In this document: one piece after another, positions 34,658 to 45,414 of the stretch
Numbering within the stretch: position 1 is the stretch's first letter
Layout: every line of letters starts with the position of its first letter
Origin: Coptis chinensis
Lineage: Eukaryota; Streptophyta; Magnoliopsida; Ranunculales; Ranunculaceae
DNA: 64,000 nucleotides
Assembly (NCBI GenBank): GCA_015680905.1
Contig: CM027382.1
Location: 26,013,501 to 26,077,500, forward strand
Direction: 5' to 3'
Program-made: the position numbers and the translations under genes
The notes under the pieces: model-generated
Databases searched by the model: none
The model's input: only the letters and a program-made list of their open reading frames with translations
What the model was told of the DNA's origin: nothing

Positions 34658-35686
34658 CTTTTTGTTCAAGTCTTTGTAAACGACTCATTTTGTTGTTTGG
34701 TGTGCTTCCTTTCAATATATTGGTAAGTACATCATTAAGGTAATCGGGCCCTCCCTATGGAGTGTGTGGCTATAAGTACAGGATCCTAAGTCCACATTTA
34801 ACATAATTCACGTTTTCCACTCTTGCATATTTTCTCAGTTTTGGAGTCATGTTCTTCTATGGTGTGAATTATGCTTTTAATGCTTTCTTGTTTTTCTTAT
34901 ATTAAATTTTATTCATAAACAATAAAAACTTGTTAAAATCACAAACATAGTAAGTTAAGAAGTCTCGGGAATCTGACTTTAAAAGACCCACTTTTAAAAA
35001 CAAATTTTCTCAACTCGGTGTCTAAAATTTGTTCGGGGTGTGGTGTTCGTTTCCGTCCTAGATTGTTAAACTTTACAGTTGTGTTGTTTAGACCGTTAAT
35101 CGTATTACGATTCGGATTGACATTTTCTATTAAGTTAGATTTCATTCGTTTGCATAACATACGTCATGCACGCACTTCGAGGCATTTCCCATTTTCTCAT
35201 ATGTCATCCATAGCAGAAATAGAGCGTTTTATGGGCCATTAGATTGGAAATTCTCTCCTGACCATTTCCATATCTCATTCGCATAAATCGGACTGGTAAC
35301 GAAGCGGGAATTTTAGTTTAAAGTTGCGCTAAAAAATTGACAAAAATCGGAAAATCAAGTTGGGCTTGGGCCCAACGCACGCGCGTGCGTCTCCTTCCTC
35401 CAATAGATACACGAATTCTTTCCAATTTCTGCCATTGCCAAATTCAAAAACCTTACCAAAAATAAAAATAAAAAGAAACCTAAAAACTAACACGCCCCAA
35501 TACAATTCCAACTTCAAATCTTCTCCACAACAATCCTCCACCAATCCCAAAAATTTCCACCACCGAAAACACACAAAAACTCAACCAAATCGACACCCCC
35601 GCACCACCACTATTGTTTTGTAAGTAAGGGAGTCTCAAACTCCATTCCCACATTCCAGATAAACCACCAAATCGTTCCCAGATATC
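34657..35686 (+). other. 3' non-coding module 1 of element II
   Basis: No gene. It contains the conserved TCGGGAATCTGACTTTAAAA near 34963 and the polypurine-like AAATTTGTTCGGGGTGTGG at about 35025, then a C/A-rich stretch (35390-35610) leading to aORF1. Confidence 0.6.
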
Positions 35687-36852
35687 ATGGCTCAAAAACG
35701 AAGGTTGTTGCCGGAACAAGCATTTGAGGCCGACCGCTTCGCTCTGTTTTACGGTGACGAGATGATTAAGAGGGGTTGGAATCGGTTGTGGTACTCGACA
35801 CATGATTTCTATCACTCTGATTTGGTTGAACAGTTCTATAAGAAGAGAGAGTTGGACGATCAGAAATTTTTCCTGAAAGTGGCTGGGACTAGGAGGGAAT
35901 TATCAAGAGAGAGGTTGGCTGAAATTTTAGGCATTACGCCTAGACACCACTGACGGCCACCACCATGCGTGGAGTCCCAATTATAATTGGAGTTCCTGCA
36001 TTGATGAAAGACACCGTCATGGAGGGTCAATATAATACGACTTCTCATTGTGCTCGACAGTCATCTCTACGAACCAACCAACTGGTTGTAGCTCAGTGGA
36101 TTGGTAAGAACGTCATTGGGAAGGAGAAAGTGAGCGACATCGGGTTCACATGTCTGCACGTTCTCTGGATATTGCAAGAACAGAGGTATGAATTCTGTAT
36201 CCTCGAGTTTTTGCTAAATATGATTAGAGGAGTTGGGAAGAGTACCGCGCCATTTCCTATTTTAATAACGAAGATAATATTGTCTTGGGGGAACAAACCA
36301 AGAACTGAGCGGGTGATGTTGAAATTACATGCAAATGAAAGTAGTTATAAGGAGTGTATCCAAAAGACTTGGATGTTGCCGGAGGATAGGGTGGTGGATT
36401 CGGATGAGGAAGGGGAAGATATGACATGGTTGGATGAAGATGCCTTGGAGAGGTGTACATCTGATTCATAACGCATGTCAGTGTTGCATACTAGCGTGCG
36501 TTGCATTTATGCTATTTGTGAAGATATCCGACATAGGCAGATTATAGTTCGAAATAAACAAACGAACATTAACACGAGTTTTGAAATACTCGAAAAGGGT
36601 CAGGAAGATATCTTGATTAACATGGAGACTATCCACCAGCATCACCAGGATTAGTATACAGCAATAAAGGCTGAGATGGAAGCACAACGCTTGTTCCAAG
36701 TAGAGATTCTACGACGCCTGCCACCCCTGGAGGGTTCTATTTCAGATGAGTCTGAACGGCATAAGCATCGTTGCCGAAGAATGGATGGCACGGGCCCTTC
36801 TTCATTCCATGACCAATCTCCATCTCAGGATCCTTCTTCATCACATGGCTAG
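35687..36852 (+). pseudogene. aORF1 of Athila element II
   Basis: It begins MAQKRRLLPEQAFEADRFA, followed by EMIKRGWNRLWYSTHDFYHS, VEQFYKKRELDDQKFFLKVA and RERLAEILGI, then QWIGKNVIGKEKVSDIG, an acidic DSDEEGEDMTWLDEDALE and a Ser/Gln-rich end. The GW..L ... Y..LV.EFY ... V.G ... L..ILGI layout resembles the plant-specific putative transposon protein family (Transposase_32-like). Its role is unknown. It matches the minus-strand copy in element V at 58560-59656. Sited in the env-like position but without an envelope signature. Broken. Confidence 0.7.
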
Positions 36853-37590
36853 TGTTCCAAATAATTTTGTGTTACGCTGTTATTTAGTATTTTATTATTT
36901 TATTACTTCGTTTATTAGTTCAGTAATTAAATTTGAATTTGGTTGTTTTATATTGTTTGAATTAAATGTCGATTTAAGTTGGTTATTTTCGGATTATGCA
37001 TTGTTTTTATTATTAATCCCACCTACCCAAATTGTTTGAGGGTGGTCTTATTTAGCCTATCATAATGCGTTATATGATCATCCATTTTAGCAGTTATTTT
37101 TTAGTGAGGATTGAGAATATTGCCAGTATGGGCATTGCCATGCATAGATATGGTGGAAGGATGAAGTCTTGATGAGTTAGGCAAGTTCTATCCTAAATTC
37201 AACCTAAAAGATATTAGGGTTGTTTTAGAATCAGGAATATGATTTGTTTCCGTTTTTCGGTTTTGGACATTTTATTATTTCCGCCAATTGCCTTAAAGCT
37301 TTTTGGCAACTTCCTGATTCATCGTAGCAATTTAAAACCTTTAAAAACTGCATTTATTCTACACTCACAACCCAAACTACATCTCACATTCATCTCTCAC
37401 GTTTCACTCCCACTTTACCTTATTTTTCCTTCGTGATTTCGCCTATCACCCTCGAAGCACTCATGAGGAGGAGCCACCTCTTCTAGCACCGTCGAGAAAT
37501 ACTACCCTCGAAAGCGATCTGCGCCCTCTTCACACACTGAAAGCTACCTGCGCTTCAAAACACCTTGAATTCTAGTTTTCATCCCGAAGG
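36853..37590 (+). other. 3' non-coding module 2 of element II, first part
   Basis: No gene. Polypurine-like AAATTGTTTGAGGGTGG at 37030, then TATTAGGGTTGTTTTAGAAT shared with elements I and V. From 37510 it holds CTGCGCC words of the GC-rich block. An inserted LTR-like sequence interrupts it at about 37590. Confidence 0.6.
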
Positions 37591-39275
37591 CATTCCACGA
37601 TAAGCACGTAAATGTTACATTATTTACGCCCAATTTTATATCAGTTAGTCCGTTTATTTTATTTGTTTGATTAAGTTAATGTATTTTCGGTGATTTTGCA
37701 GGAATTAGAATAACTTGATTAATATTGTCGATATTGAAAAGAATCGAAGATATCAGTGTGTACGTTGGTCTAGAGGTGCAAAATATATATGTTGTTCGCA
37801 TTGGGGCATGGCTATGGGTTATAGCTTACTAGCTTTGGAGCTTGTGTTGTTACTGGTGGTTTGGAATTCTTGAGTTCGGACCATGCGTGCTAAAGTCAGT
37901 TTGAAGGAATTAGTGTACCCAACTATAAAATCCCATGAGCTAAAGACCGGACCATGTGCACCAAGCCAATTCTTAGCACTTAAATAGACCAGCCCATATA
38001 CACCAAAGCCCATTAAACATTTAAACCTCATCCCATTATAGTCCTTTGACCACCTGATCATTACTTTAGACTTCCTTTCCCATTCTCACGAATAGAACTA
38101 GGAAACCTTCCATTCAAAGAAATTCAAACTTCCATAATCGAACTAACCAATAAACCAAAATCAAAACCCACGACAGCATATAAGATTCCAATTAAAATTC
38201 ATACCGAATCTCTCGGTTACAAATCTCCACCAAAATAGAACCTTTCCAAAGACAACCAAAAACTGCCGATCCCATACTGAAACTAAAGGAGTTTCCTTTT
38301 CAAGAGGATTCTCGCGAATAAGGAGAGAACACAGCAGTGAAGGGAGCTGGGCCCTGAAAGGGAGGAGAAGAGAAAACCAGAGAATGGAGGCTGAAGCTAG
38401 AGACCGAACCAGAGAACAGGGAGAGAGGCCGAGACTTTGAGTTGGGACGCAACTATTGACGCAGAGGAAGTGGAAAAGAAGGGAAACCTTTACAGCAGGA
38501 TTTCGGTTTTGTTTTATGGGCTCTTTTACTTTTACTTTCACTGTTATATATATAATGTGTAACTAAGTTCCAAGCTAGGACAGATGAAGTCTGGAACAGG
38601 TTGTTTGTGTTTGGGATTGGGTATCTGATTTTCAGTATGCTTTATTTTTATATAAATTCTTCACTGTTCATGATTAATTAACAAAAGGTTTAGTCTTTCA
38701 TATGGTATGTGATGCATGCTATATTGTTTGGTCACTTTTGTTATTATTTAAACACGTTTTTACTGTTTAAGTCCAGGTTGTGTACTATTCGTGCTGTAAG
38801 AAGACGAATATTTATGTGATCCTGACCTTAGTGCCGAACCGTTAGAAGATATTTATCGATTAAGAGTTACCACGTTCACATCATCGAGACGGCAGTCAAT
38901 ACTCATTGCCAATGCCGCCAGATTAAAACCTGAAATAGAGAATCCAATCATACAAATACAAATAACGGTTTAAGATGGAGTCATAGTCCTAGTATTCCCT
39001 CCACGTAACAGAAACCCAATTGTTTAGTTTAGTTCCGTTTTAGACTGTAGTTAAGTAAAATAGTTTTAGTAGTAATCAATTCAAATCAACAAATATTGTT
39101 CGAATTAGGATAAGTAATATTTTAGTATTCAATTGTCTCTAAACAGCAATTCCTGTGGGATCGACCTCGTTCTTGCGCACCTATTACGATAGACCTCGTG
39201 CGCTTGCGAGTATTAGTATAAGTAAAATAGGATTTAATTAGCCTATTTATTTAAGCCTGTTAATTTCCTATCATA
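37590..39275 (+). mobile_element. Solo-LTR-like insertion inside element II
   Basis: This 1.7-kb block is absent from the matching place in element V. It starts near CGATAAGCACGTAAATG and ends with CCTGTGGGATCGACCTCG, GTGCGCTTGCGAG and a short AT-rich tail to TATCA, the typical 3' end of Tat/Athila-class gypsy LTRs. No coding region is credible. The flanks CATTCC and CATACC may be a decayed duplication, so the exact limits are uncertain. It differs from the LTRs of elements I-V. Confidence 0.55.
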
Positions 39276-40315
39276 CCCTGCGCCCAAACCAAGCATAGCT
39301 GGAGCACACCTGCGCCCTGGCCCCTGCGGGCACCAAAAATTTCCAATTCTGAGGGTTGTTCCAGGATAGTTGTGGTTGTTCTTGAGAGGAGTTTTGTGAT
39401 GAAATCCCCTCGTATCATACCGGAGCAGTCTTTTGAAGAATTGTTCCAAAGTCACACCTATGAGGCTTGGTTTTGTGAGGTGATCATACAAGCAGGCTGG
39501 GAACGACTAATGCTAAGTCTAGATGAACTTTATTCTCCTACACTTACATCTTATTTTTATGATAATTGTAAGTTCTTTACTAGACCGGATGGAGAATGAG
39601 TGTTCTCCATCACCGTCGAGAATAAAACGATGGAAATTACCAGGTTCTTTTTAGCCTTTGCTCTCAGACTTGCTATGCCTGCCGAAATAAAAGACTCATG
39701 TGACTATTTGGTAGATAATATGTACCTCTATAACTATGAGGATTGGCATGAACATTATGGGGGAGGAATCTTTAAGATAGAGGACCAAGAGGAATATAAC
39801 GTCGCCCTTGGTAGCCTATGCATGAACGTGGGCACAGTGATGTTCTTTCTAATGCTAAACATATTAGGATAGTGGCATTTTTCTTCTGCGAATGACGCCA
39901 CTTACGGCGTTTTCCTTGCTCTAGCTGAGGGACAGCCGCTGTATGACCTTCCCAACACATTAATGTCTAGTTTAGAACGAGCACAGAACATGAGGCATAA
40001 GTATCTTCTTATGCTTGTTTTAGTTTGCCGTATTATGCTACATTTTTTCCCTATTTTTTGTGCCCGTTACACGGATCGGGTTAGGGTTGACACTATGAGA
40101 CCCACCAATTCTATTATTTGATCCTTCCGTGCAATGACTTGGCCGGGATGGCAGGTGCAACCTCATTTGGTTCCCCCTACACCCCATCCGACCAAGTGGC
40201 GCTAAACAGGTTAGCGATTGTAGATGATAAATGGCGTGAAGCCTGGCAAGTTATCATGGCATGGCAGGACGTGAAGGAACCTCATTTCTTTCTAAATAAT
40301 GAGGATGATGCTTAA
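39276..40315 (+). pseudogene. GC-rich block and aORF2 of Athila element II
   Basis: A CACACCTGCGCCCTGGCCCC block precedes the ORF, which starts at 39399 with MKSPRIIPEQSFEELFQSHT, AWFCEVIIQAGWERLML and SYFYDNCKFF. The next part has NMYLYNYEDWHEHYGGGIFK, EEYNVALGSLCMNVGTVMFF and finally WREAWQVIMAWQDVKEPHFF and an acidic end. The first 90 residues share the GW.RL ... Y ... LTSYFY pattern with aORF1, suggesting a common origin. Counterparts lie in elements I and V. Function unknown; broken. Confidence 0.72.
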
Positions 40316-42161
40316 GCGGGAGTGTAGGTAAGTTTTTAGTTCAGTTAGTGTCTGCTTATGTCCCAAGCAAGTAATTTCTTACTACCCCATAACGGGTGGA
40401 ACTCCTATAGAGTTGCGTCAGTTTTTATTTCCTATATTAGTATGTTATAACTTTATTTTGTAGATGTTCATGAAGTTCACGCGTTTCAATGGTATTTTCC
40501 CTACCCTCTTTATTTTAAATACTTTGAGGACAAAGCATGCTGCTTGTTTTAGGGGGGGGGGGGGAATAGAAACACGTGTAATTAAGGCATCTGTTAGGAT
40601 ATAGATATGTATAATATGCACTTATTTTCTAGTTAAAATATAAAAAATTAAAAAAATAAAAATAAAAAGTTTATGCTATTCACTTAGGAATATTGGTATT
40701 GTTTTCCTTCTCTATGCTCTTAATAATCTAGAAGTCTCACGTAGCTTTTGTATTAGAATAGTTTTTAGAAACTTAGGTTAATATGTAGGTAATAATCTTT
40801 GCATCTATCTATAAATATCTTACATGAGTATCTCTGATTATTAGCAGCAAGTTTCTGAAATCTAGGCCAGAGTACTTATTTTACAAATCCTGTGAGAATA
40901 TAGCTTAAAGCCTTATATGAGTGAAACATTTGAGAAATGACACAAGGGAGAAGTAAAATCCGGATAGAGAAATCACACGTCCACTTGCTTGATCACTATA
41001 CCATATCCTAAGCGAGAATTTAGGCCCTCTTTGGATCGATATAGCCAGAAATTCAACCCTTATGAAATTATTTTCCGCTAGTCACCCCTCTGAGCCTTTC
41101 CTTAGCCTTTCATAAACCGCAAATCCTTTAACTTGTTACAAAAACAAATAAAAAAAAATAAAATTAGCCTACCCGTTCTTTGAATAAGTCTGAGAATAGA
41201 GATGAAGAATAGAAAAGAGAAAGACCCTTGAAATCAAGAATTTGTCAGTTGTTTCAAATAAGAAAAGAAAGTTTCTATCCAAATAAAAAAAAAAAAAAAA
41301 AGGAATAAGAAAAGAAACAAATAAAAAGAGTTAGAACTCCAAAAAATAAAAATAAATAGAATTAAAGGAGTCAAAATCCAAATGAAAAGAAAAATATGCC
41401 TAAGGATGGAAACAAAGTGTAGAAGTGAAAGTAAGGAACAAGGTTTTCTCTAGTTACATAATATGAAGACTCTATTATCTCAGACTTGTTCTTTTTGAAT
41501 ATCCATTTTTTTCCTTCTTAACCCATCTCCTAACCCCCGCAACACCTAATAAAGACCTCTAGCTCAATTAGGAATAAGTTAGTGTGAAAGTAAGTGGAAG
41601 ATGTGTTTGATCGACCCCGGCTTCCTTGTGTGTCATTGAGATTGTAAGGTAAAGTGTGCCCACTGCACACTAGAGAAGCGAAACTTGAGCGGAAAAATCA
41701 GAGTGGTTTTTATCTTGACATTTATGTGAGGACCTACTTAAGGACGCTATTCCGAGTTTTCAGAAATGGACCTGCTAGTTCATCTCATAGTATTACTCAT
41801 TGTATATATGTTTATTGTAGATGATTGATTATTATGCATATATTAGCTTAGGTTTCGACTTGATTATTCTGTATTCATTGCTAGTGAGATGTATAGTTAA
41901 TTTAGAGCATGAATAAGGAAACAATAGTTTTATTTCTTAGTCGTTGTAGTATAGATGAAGTTTGTGAGTAACTTCACTGGAAAACTCTCACGAGGCTATA
42001 ACTCGTCCACTAGGGAATTCCTAGTGGTTTAAGGCCTTGTTGCATATGGTAAATGCAATCGCACTCAGCAAAACCAGAGTAGCTAGAACTCCATTTTTGG
42101 TCACTTATTCTAATTTCTCATATTTGCTTGAGGACAAGCAAAATGCTATTTGGGGGTGGTT
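40316..42161 (+). other. 3' non-coding module 3 and polypurine tract of element II
   Basis: No gene. TTTGAGGACAAAGCATGCTG and a run of 13 G (40552-40564) lie near the start; the true polypurine tract, TTGAGGACAAGCAAAATGCT then ATTTGGGGGTGGTT, ends at 42161. Between them are A-rich low-complexity tracts (41140-41370). Confidence 0.7.
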
Positions 42162-43284
42162 TGATAAGAGCCCAAAACTGTAGTTTTAACCCCTTGATAA
42201 TCATACTTTTAGACCAACTATGCGAGTAATAAATAAGAGTTAATGTTGATTACGTGTTTTTATGTATTTCAGGCAGTAAAGTCAATTATGTGCAGAAATG
42301 TTCTACTTTGGCGAGATAAAGAAGCAAGGGTTGGTTGTTAAGAAGTTCTGTGATAAAGGCCAAGATTCAAGGAGACAAAGCCTTTGTAAAGCCCGGTCAA
42401 AAGCTGAAAAGTCAACGCGGGCAGAAATAGTGCACAAGTCGGCAGAACTTCCGAAGATCATATCTTTGGACTCAGACCTCGGAATTGGGCCTACCTTACA
42501 TCAAAACGATCGGCTCAGAAAGAGCTTTCCAATGGTTTAAGCCTTGAACAACTCAAAGGAGCAGAAGTGGATGAAAATTCTGCTGAAGTTGAAGCCAGCT
42601 GCAACGGGCTCTGTGGACTGAAGAAATTGGGCTTTGGGCTCGATTTTCTGGCCCAAAACATGGCTCTTCAGCCCATACACGAAATTGTGGATATGGTCTC
42701 CTCCTTTGTATAAAATAAGACTTAGCTCTTAAGTTAGAGATAGTTAGATAGGTTAGAGTAAAAAGTAGCCATTAAAATAGCTTCTAGATCTAGTTTTATT
42801 TGAATTCAATTAGTTAAATTAATTAGTTTCAATTCATTGTTTTAGATTAATCCTTTGAATCATTGTTCTTCATTTAAGTTAGATAAATAAAATATTTATT
42901 CTTGTCATTTCAATTTATTAGATCTAATTTCAATTGTTGTTATTCAATTCTTAGTCATTAATTAGATTTGAAGTATTGGTTAATTAAAAGTAGTAAAGTT
43001 CACATCTTTATATATGTCGTTTCGTTATTCGTATCTTGTTGTTCGAATTTACGTCGTAGTATAAAACCTCCACCATTGCTCTCATTAAACTTTGGATTAC
43101 TAGTCAATTGTAGAAAACTTCAATACTAAGGAACTGAGAGTGGAACGAACTTTTTACTCCACTCTATTTCGATAGAATTGAGAGTACAGAAATCTTTGAT
43201 AGCAATGTGTAATTTAGTTTAGTTTTCTTGCGTTTTGAGTTTGAACGTTCATTTCATAGTAAACTATTCTTTTTACGTTTATCA
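42162..43284 (+). repeat. 3' LTR of Athila element II (short form)
   Basis: It starts TGATAAGAGCCCAAAACTGT and ends ACGTTTATCA, followed by the GCGTC duplication. Confidence 0.92.
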
Positions 43285-43748
43285 GCGTCCTACCAGTGGA
43301 GATGGGACCTCTTGGTCTGGGGGATGGGTTGGTAAGGCGACCTGGCCAAGGTGGCGGTGATGGAATGGGGATCACTCCACTGGAAAGAATGAGGGAAGGC
43401 TCTCCTCTGGACCTAGAGGAGATTGGGTTCGTGCCTCTTCGACCAAGTAGCCTGGCTAAGCAAAAGGCAGATGCACCTGACCTAGGGCCACCAAGGTGGC
43501 CAGGGCCGTAGACCGCTTTGCTGGGAGTGGGTCTGGTGCTTTGCACAAGCAAACTAAGGGTAAGGGGGTGAGGAGTTCGAGAGCTATAGGCGGACTCAAC
43601 CTAGCAATACCCGATCTGGACATTTTTTAGAAGGGTTGGCTTTGACTGCTGATGTGGGTGGTAAAGGGAAGGGGAAGGTTGCTGCCACAGAAGCAAGCAA
43701 GATGACCTCCTAGAAGGGTGACGATCTGGATCAGAACCTTGTTTATGT
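43285..43748 (+). pseudogene. PF04195-type element, second coding part
   Basis: A Gly/Pro-rich stretch (MGPLGLGDGLVRRPGQGGGD, TPLERMREGSPLDLEEIGF) continues the frame that stops at the element II insertion. It then becomes Lys/Thr-rich up to the hAT-like insertion. No domain recognised. Fossil. Confidence 0.5.
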
Positions 43749-43756
43749 GAACCCGT

Positions 43757-44730
43757 TAGGGGTGACTTCGGATCGGATTAACCTCCTTTGGAATTTTTCC
43801 GAATTTTTTTCGGAACCTAATATGCTAGCCAAATCCGATCCAATTTTTTTTAGGATTCAAATATATTTCCAATTTCGGAACTTTCGAAAATTTCAGAATA
43901 ACTCAGAAATTTGGGAATACTTGGTAAATTTTCAAAGATCTCTTTACTTTCAATTATTTTTGGAATATCATACGCCAATGTTCATTGTAGGGAGAGAAAA
44001 CCATGTCCACAACAGCAATGTACCAACAACAATACGCACTTGTTTACTGAGAAAACCCATTTTCATTCAAAAAAGTGATCCAAGAAAAAATGAGAAAAAG
44101 AACCTACAACCACTAACAGCAAGCATTACATTCTGTTGAGGTCTGGGTATTTGTAATGTTTCAATCTTTTTTTTTTGTGTGTGGAAATTGAAGCGTGAAG
44201 TGTCTGCATGAATAATGGATTCTGGTCTTGGACTCTAAGTAGCTTTACATAACATTCTATATATTGGAATTTGGCTTTTGGATTGGTCTGGAAGTCATTG
44301 TATGACTCAATGGCATTTTTTTTCATATCATTGTTGTTATGGTAGACGGTGTAATGACAGTGGAGTGGTCCAATTCAAGTGGGGAAGTAGCGGCTATGTT
44401 ATGTTTTTGTTTTGTTTTTGGAAGTAAAAAACTAGAAAATGAATGAACGGTTGAGATCTGGTTGAGATCTAGTCAAGTGGATAGTGAGAAAAGTACATAT
44501 TTTAGGAATAAATTGGCAATAATATCGGAAATTTTGGATCGTCTATATATCGGAACTTTTGGATCGGATCGGTTTTTAGAGTTATATCCGAATCCGATCC
44601 AATTTTTTTTTTGGAATTTTTGAAAATCAGAAAATCAGAAAATCGGCCCATGAAAACTATACCCAGACCCAGACCAATTTCGGGTCGGATTTCGGAAAAA
44701 TTGGAAATTCGGCAAAAAGAGACACCCCTA
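43757..44730. mobile_element. Non-autonomous hAT-like element (974 bp)
   Basis: The termini are TAGGGGTGA...CACCCCTA. The 8-base GAACCCGT lies immediately outside on both sides (43749-43756 and 44731-44738), a perfect duplication of hAT length. Subterminal CGGATCGGATT/AATCCGATCCAATTTTTTTT words recur at both ends (43770-43850 and 44560-44610). No transposase is encoded; the interior is AT-rich without a credible frame. Confidence 0.88.
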
Positions 44731-44738
44731 GAACCCGT

Positions 44739-45211
44739 AGTACGGGAAGAAACATCTGGTGAAGAGGCAAGATTGTAGTTATAAATCTGCACCTATTGCT
44801 GCATGTTTGCTTGATGGTGTTGTTATTGATGGTGATCGTAAGGATTTGGATGGTAAAGACCTGGCTGAAAATCTGAGGGCGATGGATTTGGCCCATTGTT
44901 TGGTATGTCTTTTAAGTTTTCTTGTGGTTGGTTGGCTATGTAAGTAGTTGTTTAACATTTGTTGCTTTTGTGTAGCTTCTAACTAGTTATCAAAAGCTAA
45001 AATAGATGGTTCAGATAAGCAAGTCTGAGAAGGGAAAACTGGAAAAAGTGAAAGATGAGCTGGCCAATGTGAGGGACGTTCAGGTGGCAGAGAAGAAAGA
45101 GTTAGACGAGCTGAAGAGACTATATAATGATGTCGTTCTGGAGAAGCTGACTATGAGCAGCTCGATTGCAGAGCTTGAGGAGAAGGTGGCTTCTGTAACT
45201 GAGTATGCTAA
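44739..45211 (+). pseudogene. PF04195-type element, third part (coiled coil)
   Basis: A short stretch APIAACLLDGVVIDGDRKD and NLRAMDLAHCLV ends at a plausible splice donor (GTATGT at 44900). After the acceptor near 44975 comes a heptad-patterned stretch KGKLEKVKDELANVRDVQVA, KKELDELKRLYNDVVLEK and SSIAELEEKVASVTEYAK. It is cut by the foldback MITE at 45221. Confidence 0.55.
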
Positions 45212-45414
45212 AACTTGTAACGGTTAGTTAGACTTACCCCCCCATTACTAGTTGCAATTAGTGTTGCCCCCCCGTTTTCAAAAATATTAGTGATACCCTC
45301 CCATTTGAGTGATCCAACGGTCAGATTTCTTCATCTGAAAAAAAAAATTCATCTCGTAACCGTTGGATCTTGCAATTGGGGTATCACTAATATTTTTGAA
45401 AACAGGGGGGTAAC

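Larger units (their letters stand above)
29688..43284 (+). mobile_element. Athila element II (Ty3/gypsy LTR retroelement fossil)
   Basis: LTRs at 29688-30834 and 42162-43284 are flanked by a perfect GCGTC duplication. Interior order: primer-binding site, GC-rich leader, gag, protease, segment X, AT microsatellite, module 1 with aORF1, module 2 with an inserted LTR-like sequence, aORF2, module 3, polypurine tract. No RT, RNase H or integrase is recognisable. By eye the two LTRs differ at about 14 of the first 385 bases (roughly 96% identity), so this copy is younger than element I. It is broken by several changes. Confidence 0.93.

Noticed and set aside
35360-35623. Pro/Asn/Thr-rich frame before aORF1
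   Set aside because: Low-complexity CCA/AAC-rich leader without a domain, on the wrong side of the clear MAQKRR start.
38161-38541. 126-codon minus-strand frame inside the solo-LTR-like block
   Set aside because: No domain, and it lies inside an LTR-like non-coding sequence. Length alone is not enough.
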